A stretch of 64,000 bases of DNA from positions 930,001 to 994,000 of the forward strand of contig OZ006967.1 of NCBI GenBank assembly GCA_963930955.1. Direction: 5' to 3'. The notes under the pieces are model-generated. The model was not told the origin of the DNA, did not search any database, and saw nothing but the letters and a program-made list of their open reading frames with translations. This stretch comes from Scatomonas sp963930955. GTDB taxonomy: Bacteria; Bacillota; Clostridia; Lachnospirales; Lachnospiraceae. This document shows, piece after piece, positions 50,927-59,227 of this stretch. The position numbers were made by a program, and so were the translations under genes. Positions within the stretch are counted from its first letter, which is position 1. Each line of letters begins with the position of its first letter.

Positions 50927-51749
50927 CTGGATCCTGGTTGTGATCCTGCTGGTTTTATCCATCTTCTTCCTGTTTCCGGTGATCTGGATGCTGGCCAATT
51001 CCTTCAAGCCGGACGCGGCCATTACCGCGGACATGAATTCTATTGCAGCCTTTATCCCTCCGGCTCCGGACGGAAGCTTTTTTGAAAACTATATTTCCAT
51101 TATTACCAACACCAGTTTTCTGCGGTATATGGGAAATACCCTGCTGTACGCGGCCATCCTGATCGTGCTGAGCATTGTGGTAAACGGTCTGGCGGGCTAC
51201 GCCCTGGCCAAGATCAAGTTTCCCTTCCGGGATCAATGGCTGATGATCATTATCATGCTGCTGATCGTACCTACCGAGACGGTCATCACCATCCATTTCC
51301 TGATCATTGCCAAGGCGGGGCTCCTGAATACGATCTTCGGCTATATCCTGCCCATGATCGTGAACCCCTTTAACATATTTCTCTTCCGACAGGTCTTCGT
51401 CAGTCTGCCGGACGATGTGTACGAGGCGGCTCAGCTGGATTTCTGCGGCCCGGTGAAGTACTTCTTTACCATGGTGCTTCCCATGTCCAAGACCGTGGTG
51501 GCTACCGTCAGCGTATTTACATTCCTGAATGTGTGGAACGACTATCTGTGGCCCTCCCTGGTATTTACCTCCAGCGATCTTTTGACGGCCCAGATCGGTC
51601 TGAACTCCATTACGTCCAATGAAAATACCACCATGGGCCAGACCCTGGCGGTGATCACGCTGATTACGATCCCGGTGATCATCATCTACTCTCTGTTCTC
51701 CAAACAGATCGTGGAAGGCGTCACCTCAACAGGTTCAAAGGAAGGATAA
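50898..51749 (+). CDS. Sugar ABC transporter permease (MalG-like)
   Basis: A 283-aa permease with six helices. EAA loop YEAAQLDFCGPVKYFFTMVL. The GTG start lies inside the previous gene behind AAGGAGGG. C-terminal SKQIVEGVTSTGSKEG is the conserved MalG end that contacts the ATPase. Confidence 0.93.
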   Translation: MFTKKQKRVNWILVVILLVLSIFFLFPVIWMLANSFKPDAAITADMNSIAAFIPPAPDGSFFENYISIITNTSFLRYMGNTLLYAAILIVLSIVVNGLAGYALAKIKFPFRDQWLMIIIMLLIVPTETVITIHFLIIAKAGLLNTIFGYILPMIVNPFNIFLFRQVFVSLPDDVYEAAQLDFCGPVKYFFTMVLPMSKTVVATVSVFTFLNVWNDYLWPSLVFTSSDLLTAQIGLNSITSNENTTMGQTLAVITLITIPVIIIYSLFSKQIVEGVTSTGSKEG

Positions 51750-51754
51750 ATAAG

Positions 51755-52858
51755 ATGAGTTTTATAGAATTTAAACATGTATGCAAAAAGTATGCCGGTT
51801 CTGATAAAAATACGGTAGAGGATCTGAATCTGAATATCGAAGAAAAAGAATTTATCGCTTTTGTAGGCCCTTCCGGCTGCGGAAAGTCCACGACCCTGCG
51901 GATGATGGCCGGGTTTGAGGAGATCACCGGGGGCGAGCTGTACATCGGCGGCACCAAGGTCAACGAGGTGGCGCCCCGGGACCGTGGGATCGCCATGGTA
52001 TTTCAGAACTACGCCCTGTATCCCCATATGACTGTGGAGAAAAATATCGGCTACGGCCTGAAGAACATGAAAATGCCGGCGGATCAGATCAAAAAGAAGG
52101 TAGACTGGGCCATTCAGCTGCTGGGCCTGGAGGAGTACCGGTACAGGAAACCGAAAAACCTTTCCGGCGGTCAGCGGCAGAGGGTCGCCCTGGGCCGGGC
52201 CATTGTGAAAAATCAGAAGGTGTTCCTTATGGACGAGCCCCTGTCTAACCTGGACGCCAAGCTCCGGGTCAGCATGCGGACGGAGATCAGCAAGCTCCAC
52301 CGCCAGCTGGGCGCCACTACCATCTACGTAACCCACGACCAGGTGGAGGCCATGACCATGGCGGACCGGATCGTTATTATGAAAGACGGAGTGATCCAGC
52401 AGGTAGGAAAGCCCATGGAACTCTACGATCATCCGAAGAACCAGTTTGTAGCCGGCTTTATCGGATCTCCCCAGATGAACTTCTTTGATGTAAAGGTAGA
52501 GGGGAATCTGGTAAAATTCCAGGATGGAAATACCCTGACGCTTTCCGAGGCTACTGTGAATAAGTTAAAAGGCCGTCAGGGGGAGATGATCCTGGGCATC
52601 CGGGGAGAGGACATCAAGCTGGATGAGCAGAATCTGGGCCTGCATGCAGACGGCCATATGTCTGCAGTGATCACGGACACAGAAGTTATGGGAAATGAAA
52701 ATAACCTGTACTTTGAATTCGGAGGCGCCCAGGCGGTGGCCAGAGTGTCCAAATATGAGATCAGCCAGATCGGCGATGAAATCGACTTTGTGTTCATACC
52801 GTCAAAAATACATTTCTTTGACAAAGACACAGGAGTAAATTACACGGAGGAAGCATGA
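51755..52858 (+). CDS. Sugar ABC transporter ATPase (MsmK/UgpC type)
   Basis: A 367-aa ATPase. Walker A GPSGCGKST, signature LSGGQRQRVALGRAI, Walker B VFLMDEPLSNLDAKLR, switch VTHDQVEAMTMADR, and a C-terminal TOBE domain. Carried within its own operon rather than shared elsewhere. The 3' end overlaps the GH32 start by 4 nt. Confidence 0.94.
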   Translation: MSFIEFKHVCKKYAGSDKNTVEDLNLNIEEKEFIAFVGPSGCGKSTTLRMMAGFEEITGGELYIGGTKVNEVAPRDRGIAMVFQNYALYPHMTVEKNIGYGLKNMKMPADQIKKKVDWAIQLLGLEEYRYRKPKNLSGGQRQRVALGRAIVKNQKVFLMDEPLSNLDAKLRVSMRTEISKLHRQLGATTIYVTHDQVEAMTMADRIVIMKDGVIQQVGKPMELYDHPKNQFVAGFIGSPQMNFFDVKVEGNLVKFQDGNTLTLSEATVNKLKGRQGEMILGIRGEDIKLDEQNLGLHADGHMSAVITDTEVMGNENNLYFEFGGAQAVARVSKYEISQIGDEIDFVFIPSKIHFFDKDTGVNYTEEA

Positions 52859-54177
52859 AAACACAGAAACTGCATCTGAAAGCCCCGGACAACTGGGTGA
52901 ATGACCCCAACGGGTTTATCTACTATAAAGGATATTATCATCTGTTTTACCAGTATTTTCCTTACGGTCCCCGGTGGGGGACCATGCACTGGGGCCATGC
53001 GGTCAGCAGGGATCTGGTAAACTGGGAGCACAAGGGGCTGGCCCTGTACCCCACCTGCAGCGAAGATCAGAACGGCTGCTTCTCCGGAAGCGCCGTGGAA
53101 TTTCAGGGAAAGCTGTACCTGGTGTATACGGGAGTACGCTATGAGGCAGTGAACCCGGAGGATCCCCATACCTGCCTGGAGGATCAGTTTGAGTCCGCTC
53201 AGCTGATGATCTCCTCGGAGGACGGATTTCACTTTGACAATCAGAAAGATAAAGAAGTGATCATCCCGCCCATTACCATCCCGGAGATCGGAGACCGGAC
53301 CCACACCCGGGATCCCAAAATCTGGAGGGGCCGGGACGCCTGGTATCTGGTACTTGGAAGCACCACGGAAGAACGCTTCGGGGAAGCCCTTTTTTACCGC
53401 AGCCAGGATCTGCATACCTGGTCTTACGTGAACAAGGCCTGGAAAGGACCGGAGTACGGATGGATGTGGGAGTGCCCGGACTATTTTGAGACGGAGGGCG
53501 GAAAAGTGCTGCTGATCTCCGCCATGAATCTGCTGGACAACCGGGAGAAAGAAAGAAACCAGACCATCTGTTTCCCGGTGGAATTTGAAGAGGAAACCTG
53601 CCGCATGGAGATCCCGGATCAGTACCAGTTCCTGGACTACGGCATGGATCTCTACGCTCCCCAGACCAATCTGGATCAGGAGGGCCGCCGGGTGATGATG
53701 GCCTGGGTGCGGATGCCCCAAGTGACAGAGGGGGGCTGGATCGGCATGTTCTGTTCTCCCCGGGTGGTAGAAGTGCGGGAAGGGCATATCTGTTTCCGCA
53801 TGCACCCCCATATCCGGCGGGCCTACAGCAGAGAGATCCCGGATCCCTCCCTGGCTTCGGAGGGCGGATATATGGCGTCCTTTGATCTGGAAGAAGGAGA
53901 AGAGGCGGATCTGGGAGGCTTCCGTATCTGCCGGGAAAAAGGCAGGATCCGCACAGACCGGACCGGTGTCTACCCCTCTTTTGAGGGGGCCCATCTGATC
54001 TCGGAAACGCCGGAGATCACCGGCAAGACTCACCTGGAGGTACTGGTAGACCGGCACCTGATCGAAGTCTATGTAAATGATGGAGAATATGTGATCAGCA
54101 ATGCTGTTTATGGCCTGGGCAGCGGGATCTCCTGCAGGGGCCCGAAACAGATCCGGCTGTACACCACAGAAAATTAA
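52855..54177 (+). CDS. GH32 beta-fructosidase
   Basis: A 440-aa glycoside hydrolase. Nucleophile in NWVNDPNGFIYY (Asp17), stabiliser in RTHTRDPKIW, acid/base in WECPDYF. The C-terminal beta-sandwich has HLEVLVDRHLIEVYVNDGEY. No signal peptide, so it cleaves sucrose or short fructans in the cytoplasm after uptake by the ABC transporter. Coupled to the ATPase gene (ATGA overlap). Confidence 0.94.
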   Translation: MKTQKLHLKAPDNWVNDPNGFIYYKGYYHLFYQYFPYGPRWGTMHWGHAVSRDLVNWEHKGLALYPTCSEDQNGCFSGSAVEFQGKLYLVYTGVRYEAVNPEDPHTCLEDQFESAQLMISSEDGFHFDNQKDKEVIIPPITIPEIGDRTHTRDPKIWRGRDAWYLVLGSTTEERFGEALFYRSQDLHTWSYVNKAWKGPEYGWMWECPDYFETEGGKVLLISAMNLLDNREKERNQTICFPVEFEEETCRMEIPDQYQFLDYGMDLYAPQTNLDQEGRRVMMAWVRMPQVTEGGWIGMFCSPRVVEVREGHICFRMHPHIRRAYSREIPDPSLASEGGYMASFDLEEGEEADLGGFRICREKGRIRTDRTGVYPSFEGAHLISETPEITGKTHLEVLVDRHLIEVYVNDGEYVISNAVYGLGSGISCRGPKQIRLYTTEN

Positions 54178-54272
54178 GACAGGAAAGCATTGAGGCTCCC
54201 TTCCTGCTGTAGTAAAATAGACAGAACAGAAAAAGTTCTGCCAGAAAGCTGCGGCAGGAAGGGGGATTTTTT

Positions 54273-54806
54273 ATGCAGTACATCAATCATTATGAATCGC
54301 CGCTGGGAAGAATCCTTCTGGCGGCGGACGAGGCCGGCCTTACCGGTCTGTGGTTTGAGGGACAGAAATATTTCGCCCGTTCGCTGCAGAAGGAACAGGA
54401 GGAAAAGGAAACGCCGATTTTTGAACAGGCAAAGCGCTGGCTGGATCTTTACTTTTCCGGAAAAGAGCCGGATATTTCCGTACCTTTGCATTTGCTTGGA
54501 ACCGATTTCCAGAAAAAGGTATGGGAGATCCTCCGCACCATCACTTACGGGCATACCATGACTTACGGGGAGATCGCCAGGCAGCTGGCTGCAGAAAAGG
54601 GATCGTCCCGTATGTCGGCCCAGGCGGTAGGCGGCGCGGTAGGCCGCAATCCCATCTCGATCCTGGTGCCCTGTCACCGGGTAGTGGGAGCCTCCGGCAG
54701 TCTCACTGGCTACGCCGGGGGCCTGGACAGAAAAGTAAAATTACTGACTCTGGAGAAGGCGGATATGCAGAGGCTTTTTATTCCCAAAAGGGGAACAGCC
54801 TTATGA
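54273..54806 (+). CDS. ogt: Methylated-DNA-protein cysteine methyltransferase
   Basis: A 177-aa suicide DNA-repair protein. Active-site Cys134 in ILVPCHRVVGASGSLTGYAG; recognition helix region SRMSAQAVGGAVGRNPIS. It removes alkyl groups from O6-guanine. Start ATG 54273 follows GGAAGGGGG; a small hairpin TTCTGCC/GGCAGGA sits just upstream. Full length. Confidence 0.94.
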   Translation: MQYINHYESPLGRILLAADEAGLTGLWFEGQKYFARSLQKEQEEKETPIFEQAKRWLDLYFSGKEPDISVPLHLLGTDFQKKVWEILRTITYGHTMTYGEIARQLAAEKGSSRMSAQAVGGAVGRNPISILVPCHRVVGASGSLTGYAGGLDRKVKLLTLEKADMQRLFIPKRGTAL

Positions 54807-54825
54807 AACCGGAAGGAAAAATTTT

Positions 54826-55041
54826 ATGAAGGAATATTATTATGTAGAGCGGATCTGGGAGGATGACTTCGGATGCGAGGAGCGGCCGGCAGAGTACGAG
54901 CCTCTGGTGATCGTAGTCCTGAAAGATAAAGCGGGAGAGGAATTTTCCCTGAAACAGGCGGACGCCTGGCTGTACCGGCAGGAGATCCGGGAGGGAGACG
55001 CGGTGTACCTGGAGGAAGGAAGACTGCGGAAGAGAAGATGA
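54826..55041 (+). CDS. DUF3006-like small protein
   Basis: A 71-aa acidic protein: MKEYYYVERIWEDDFGCEER, then LVIVVLKDKAGEEFSL and REGDAVYLEEGRLRKRR. The beta-rich pattern with a GDVVxxxxG-like end resembles DUF3006. RBS AAGGAAA. It lies 19 nt after ogt and may be co-transcribed. Function unknown. Confidence 0.65.
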   Translation: MKEYYYVERIWEDDFGCEERPAEYEPLVIVVLKDKAGEEFSLKQADAWLYRQEIREGDAVYLEEGRLRKRR

Positions 55042-55103
55042 ACAGAGGGGACCATTAGAATAGAAAACAGTTGCAGACAACAGGCATGCAGAGGAAAGTA
55101 AAA

Positions 55104-55871
55104 ATGAGAGAAGAGATCTTTCGCTATATAAAAGAAACGTATCAAACCGATCCGGATTATCCGTTTTCTACGATTCCGGACAATCCTGTCTTTCGGCATG
55201 AGGATAACAGAAAGTGGTTCGCGCTGATCCTGAATGTCCAAAGGAAGAAGCTGGGATTAAAAGGAACAGAGCCGGTGGATATCCTTAACGTAAAACTGGG
55301 GGATCCTATGCTGATGGATATGCTGGTCCAGCAGCCGGGGTATTTTTACGGCTACCATATGAACCGGAGAAACTGGATCTCCATTCTGCTGGACGGCACA
55401 GTTCCGCTGGAAGAAGCCTGCCGGTGGATTGATGAGAGTTACGCCCTGACAGCCTCCGGCCGGAAAAAACAGAAGCTCCGGCCGCCAAAAGAGTGGATCG
55501 TGCCGGCGAATCCAAAATATTACGATATCGAGCATGCCTTTGATGATGCGGAGGAGATCGAATGGAAGCAGGGCAGAGGCGTGAAAGCGGGAGATACCGT
55601 ATTTGTCTACGTCGCAGCCCCTGTTTCGGCGATCCTGTATCAATGCAGGGTTACTGAAACCGATATTCCTTGCGACTACCGTGGCGGGGATCTGACCATC
55701 ACGGCATTGATGAAGATAAGGCTGCAGAAGCGATACCATCCAAGCCAGTTCACTTTTGAAAAACTGAAGGAGGCATACGGCATCTATGCGGTCAGGGGAC
55801 CGAGAGGGATCCCCCACAGCCTGAGCGAGGCATTGAAAAAATGCGGCAAAAGTGTCAAAAATAATCCATAA
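55104..55871 (+). CDS. YjbR (MmcQ) domain fused to an EVE-like domain
   Basis: A 255-aa protein. Residues 1-115 match the YjbR/MmcQ fold (IFRYIKETYQTDPDYPFSTI, WFALILNVQRKKLGL, GYFYGYHMNRRNWISILLDG). Residues 135-245 resemble an EVE/PUA-like domain (EWIVPANPKYYDIEHAFDDA, GDTVFVYVAAPVSAILYQCR). EVE domains bind modified bases, so it could recognise modified DNA or RNA; this is inference. ATG 55104 follows AGAGGAAAG. Confidence 0.75.
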   Translation: MREEIFRYIKETYQTDPDYPFSTIPDNPVFRHEDNRKWFALILNVQRKKLGLKGTEPVDILNVKLGDPMLMDMLVQQPGYFYGYHMNRRNWISILLDGTVPLEEACRWIDESYALTASGRKKQKLRPPKEWIVPANPKYYDIEHAFDDAEEIEWKQGRGVKAGDTVFVYVAAPVSAILYQCRVTETDIPCDYRGGDLTITALMKIRLQKRYHPSQFTFEKLKEAYGIYAVRGPRGIPHSLSEALKKCGKSVKNNP

Positions 55872-55935
55872 AAGCGCATGCTCCAGTATCCCCTGGCATA
55901 CATTGTAAAAACAGTGTTTGCAGGGGGATTTCCTT

Positions 55936-56190
55936 TTGAAAGATTATATCGAGGAAAGAGCTGTAAACATCGCAAATTATATTATCGACCACAATGCGAC
56001 CGTGAGACAGACAGCAAAAAAGTTTGGAGTAAGCAAGAGTACGGTACATAAAGACGTCACCGACCGGCTCGTCCAGGTTAACGCGAGCCTTGCCAGGGAG
56101 ACCCGCAAGGTGCTGGACACCAACAAGTCGGAGCGCCACATCCGGGGAGGGATGGCTACGAGAGAAAAATATCTTCATCGGCAGGGGTAG
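55936..56190 (+). CDS. spoIIID: Sporulation regulator SpoIIID
   Basis: An 84-aa mother-cell transcription factor. EERAVNIANYIIDHNATVRQ, TAKKFGVSKSTVHKDVTDRL is the HTH, and the basic tail is NKSERHIRGGMATREKYLH. TTG 55936 follows AGGGGGA and gives the normal length. A CATACATT box about 40 nt upstream resembles a sigma-E -10 element. It shows the organism belongs to a spore-forming lineage. Confidence 0.94.
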   Translation: MKDYIEERAVNIANYIIDHNATVRQTAKKFGVSKSTVHKDVTDRLVQVNASLARETRKVLDTNKSERHIRGGMATREKYLHRQG

Positions 56191-56351
56191 ATCATGTTTT
56201 ATACTTACTTCCCTTTTGCCGAGAGTATAATAAATGCGCTTGTCCTCCAGACTGAAAAGGGAAAAGCAAAAAAAGGATATGAGGATTAAAAAAACATATG
56301 GAAGAATGAGAATGTGCTTTGTGCTTCGCTGATCCTGGCGGTTTGGAGCAA

Positions 56352-56380
56352 GTTGCCCCTTGTACACTGGCGCTAGCATA
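56352..56380. repeat. Solo end of the cruciform repeat
   Basis: 29 bp whose complement matches 31754-31782 with two differences (core TGTACAAGGGGCAAC). Similarity continues with GGTTTG next to it. The rest of the 56191-56444 gap contains no gene. It lies just upstream of the nucleotidyltransferase/HEPN pair. Confidence 0.75.
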
Positions 56381-56444
56381 AGATATAATAAAAATGACAT
56401 ATAGCGAATAATTTTGGATACAGTTAAGAAAGAGGTGAGGTAGT

Positions 56445-56780
56445 ATGCCGGTTCATATTTCAGATATAATGCAGGATTTTGCAAAGAATGTAAGAAAGAT
56501 GTTGGGAACATCCCTTGACAGTGTTATTGTGTATGGTTCTTATGCAAGAGGGGATTATTCTGAATTTTCGGATATTGATGTAATGCTCCTTGTCTCTTTG
56601 GGAAATGAAGAAATTAAAAAGATTTCAGATCAGATTAGTGATCTTGCTTTTGATTTTATGATAAAGTATGGGGTTGATATTTCTCCGGTAATAACAAATA
56701 CAGATCACTTCAATTATTGGGTAGATAACCTGCCCTATTATCGTAATGTAAGAGATGAGGGGGTGAAGCTTAGTGCATGA
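56445..56780 (+). CDS. MNT-type nucleotidyltransferase (antitoxin-like)
   Basis: A 111-aa minimal nucleotidyltransferase. VIVYGSYARGDYSEFSDIDV has the Gly-Ser and two Asp residues (43, 45) that bind metal and NTP. The family pairs with HEPN proteins as MntA-HepT toxin-antitoxin modules, the nucleotidyltransferase neutralising the HEPN RNase by AMPylation. It overlaps the HEPN frame by 8 nt. AT-rich codon use compared with neighbours suggests recent acquisition. Confidence 0.88.
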   Translation: MPVHISDIMQDFAKNVRKMLGTSLDSVIVYGSYARGDYSEFSDIDVMLLVSLGNEEIKKISDQISDLAFDFMIKYGVDISPVITNTDHFNYWVDNLPYYRNVRDEGVKLSA

Positions 56781-57186
56781 TATGAATAAAGACATGGAAT
56801 TGTCAAAATACAGATTTTCTCTTGCAGAGGAAACATATAAAAATGCAAAAATGTGTTTTGATAATGGGTTTTACAGAGATTGTATTAATCGGTCTTATTA
56901 TGCTGTGTTTTATGGAATACGTGCTGTTCTCGCATTGGGGAGTATCGATTTCAAACGGCATAAAGATGTTGTGGCTTATTTCAATAAAGAATTCGTTGCA
57001 ACTGGAAAATTTCCGGGTGAAATGGGCAGGCGACTGGCAAGGTTGAAAATGAAAAGGGAAGAAAGCGATTACAATGATTTCTTCATTGCATCCGCGGATG
57101 AAGCAAAAAAACAGCTGGAATCTGTAGAATATATGCTGCCATTAATAAAGGATTTTTTACTGATACATAATGTGAAATTTGAATAA
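56773..57186 (+). CDS. HEPN-domain protein (toxin-like)
   Basis: A 137-aa helical protein: YRFSLAEETYKNAKMCFDNG, RDCINRSYYAVFYGIRAVLA, FKRHKDVVAYFNKEFV, RLKMKREESDYNDFF. It belongs to the HEPN family partnered with MNT proteins. The canonical R-X4-6-H RNase motif is not obvious, and no RX4HXY AMPylation site is visible, so activity is uncertain. A start at M4 (56782) is also possible. Confidence 0.85.
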   Translation: MHDMNKDMELSKYRFSLAEETYKNAKMCFDNGFYRDCINRSYYAVFYGIRAVLALGSIDFKRHKDVVAYFNKEFVATGKFPGEMGRRLARLKMKREESDYNDFFIASADEAKKQLESVEYMLPLIKDFLLIHNVKFE

Positions 57187-57202
57187 AAAATACATTTTGG
57201 AC

Positions 57203-57249
57203 AAAAAGACATGTTATTATGAAGAATCGCATCGATAACATGTCTTTTT
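57203..57249. terminator. Bidirectional terminator
   Basis: Perfect 15-bp stem AAAAAGACATGTTAT/ATAACATGTCTTTTT with a 17-nt loop, poly-A on one side and poly-T on the other. It follows the HEPN gene. The next ~165 bp to the guaA promoter contains no gene that I can support. Confidence 0.85.
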
Positions 57250-57414
57250 GGTATGTGCGCCTGGCGTTTTTGTTAGCAATTTTTATGTTCATGGTTAAGG
57301 GGGACAGGAACTGCTGACCGGGGTGAACCTGGGGATGAGATTCCGGAAATTACAGACCGAGCACGACAGGAAAGCCGGAAGCTGTCGCAGTTGAAAACAG
57401 GGTAAATTTCGTGC

Positions 57415-57443
57415 TTGCCAATGCAAAATCTATCTTCTATAAT
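57415..57443 (+). promoter_or_regulatory. guaA promoter
   Basis: TTGCCA (57415-57420), 17 bp, TATAAT (57438-57443), 30 bp before the GTG start with RBS GAGGAGG. A GCACGA/TCGTGC dyad overlaps the -35 region and could be an operator. No purine riboswitch fold was found. Confidence 0.75.
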
Positions 57444-57473
57444 AAGTACCAGTGAAATAGAGGAGGAAATACT

Positions 57474-59015
57474 GTGGAAAAAGAAATGATCATTGTTCTG
57501 GATTTCGGCGGACAGTATAATCAGCTGATCGCCCGCCGTGTCCGTGAATGCAGTGTGTACGCAGAGGTACATCCGTATACCATGTCTCTGGATGAGATCC
57601 GCGCTATGAATCCAAAAGGAATCATATTTACCGGCGGTCCCAACAGTGTTTACGGAGAGGATTCTCCCCGCTGCCATAAAGAAATTTTTGAATTGGGCAT
57701 TCCGATTCTGGGAATCTGCTACGGCTCCCAGTTAATGGCTTATCTGCTGGGGGGGAAGGTGCAGACGGCGCCCGTCAGCGAATATGGAAAAACAGAGGTG
57801 GACGTGGACCGCAGTTCCGTTCTGTTTGGGGATGTGTCTGAGAATACCATCTGCTGGATGAGCCACACCGATTATATCGCGGAGGCTCCGGCAGGATTCC
57901 GCATAACTGCCTCTACTCCCGTGTGCCCGGTGGCGGCCATGGAACTGCCGGAGAAAAAACTGTACGCCACCCAGTTCCATCCGGAGGTTCTGCACACCCA
58001 GGAAGGCATGAAGATGCTGGCAAACTTTGTTTATAAGGTTTGCGGATGTCAGGGCACCTGGAAGATGGCGTCCTTTGTGGAGACCACTGTCCGGGAACTG
58101 CGGGAGCAGATCGGAAACGGAAGAGTTCTGTGCGCCCTTTCCGGCGGTGTGGATTCCTCTGTGGCTGCGGTTCTTCTCTCCAAAGCGGTGGGAAAACAGC
58201 TGACCTGTGTGTTTGTGGATCACGGTCTGCTCCGCAAAAACGAGGGGGATGAGGTGGAGGCCGTCTTCGGCCCGGAGGGTCCCTATGATCTGAATTTTAT
58301 CCGTGTCAATGCCCAGGAACGGTATTATGAGAAACTAAAGGGCGTTACGGACCCGGAGACGAAGAGAAAAATTATCGGTGAGGAATTCATCCGTGTCTTC
58401 GAGGAGGAAGCAAAGAAGATCGGCGCGGTGGACTATCTGGTGCAGGGCACCATTTACCCGGATGTCATCGAGTCCGGACTCGGCAAATCCGCCACCATTA
58501 AATCCCACCACAACGTGGGAGGCCTGCCCGATCACGTAGACTTTAAGGAAATCGTGGAGCCGCTCCGCCTGCTGTTTAAGGACGAGGTGCGTCAGGCCGG
58601 CCGTGAGCTGGGAATCCCGGATTATCTGGTAGACCGTCAGCCCTTCCCGGGACCGGGGCTTGGTATCCGCATTGTCGGAGAAGTGACAGCGGACAAGGTC
58701 CGCATTGTCCAGGACGCTGACGCCATCTACCGGGAGGAGATCGCCAAAGCCGGATGCGGCAAGGGACTGGGCCAGTACTTTGCGGCCCTGACCAATATGC
58801 GCTCCGTGGGCGTTATGGGAGATGAGCGCACCTACGATTACGCTGTAGTGCTGCGGGCGGTGAACACCAGTGATTTCATGACCGCCGAGGCAGCGCAGAT
58901 TCCCTGGGAAGTGCTGAACCGGTGCATGACCCGGATCATCAATGAGGTCAAAGGGGTCAACCGGGTATTCTACGATCTGACCAGCAAACCGCCGGGAACC
59001 ATTGAGTTTGAATAG
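57474..59015 (+). CDS. guaA: GMP synthase (glutamine-hydrolysing)
   Basis: A 513-aa enzyme converting XMP to GMP. Class I amidotransferase with Cys82 in GICYGSQ and His/Glu in FHPEV; the ATP pyrophosphatase has P-loop SGGVDSS; the C-terminal dimerisation domain ends in NRVFYDLTSKPPGTIEFE. GTG start with GAGGAGG. Full length and host-like in codon use. A GAGCCGGGA/TCCCGGCT hairpin at 59024-59065 may end the transcript. Confidence 0.97.
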   Translation: MEKEMIIVLDFGGQYNQLIARRVRECSVYAEVHPYTMSLDEIRAMNPKGIIFTGGPNSVYGEDSPRCHKEIFELGIPILGICYGSQLMAYLLGGKVQTAPVSEYGKTEVDVDRSSVLFGDVSENTICWMSHTDYIAEAPAGFRITASTPVCPVAAMELPEKKLYATQFHPEVLHTQEGMKMLANFVYKVCGCQGTWKMASFVETTVRELREQIGNGRVLCALSGGVDSSVAAVLLSKAVGKQLTCVFVDHGLLRKNEGDEVEAVFGPEGPYDLNFIRVNAQERYYEKLKGVTDPETKRKIIGEEFIRVFEEEAKKIGAVDYLVQGTIYPDVIESGLGKSATIKSHHNVGGLPDHVDFKEIVEPLRLLFKDEVRQAGRELGIPDYLVDRQPFPGPGLGIRIVGEVTADKVRIVQDADAIYREEIAKAGCGKGLGQYFAALTNMRSVGVMGDERTYDYAVVLRAVNTSDFMTAEAAQIPWEVLNRCMTRIINEVKGVNRVFYDLTSKPPGTIEFE

Positions 59016-59227
59016 TAAACAGGGAGCCGGGAGACCGCATAAACACTGGGTTTCCCGGCTTATCATATGCTCCGTGGTACTATTTTGGAACTAAAATTGC
59101 AATGAGTAAAAATGAATAAAGAGATAGAAATGTGCAGAAAGCCGTTTGTTCTTTGTAAGCGCTCAATAAAATAATGGATATCTTTTTACAAGGTATTCCA
59201 CTATAGTTGAAGTAAAAGACTCCAACT

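Noticed and set aside
57300..57414. Purine riboswitch upstream of guaA
   Set aside because: No three-stem purine aptamer core could be found; the promoter lies downstream of most of this sequence and only 30 bp from the start codon.
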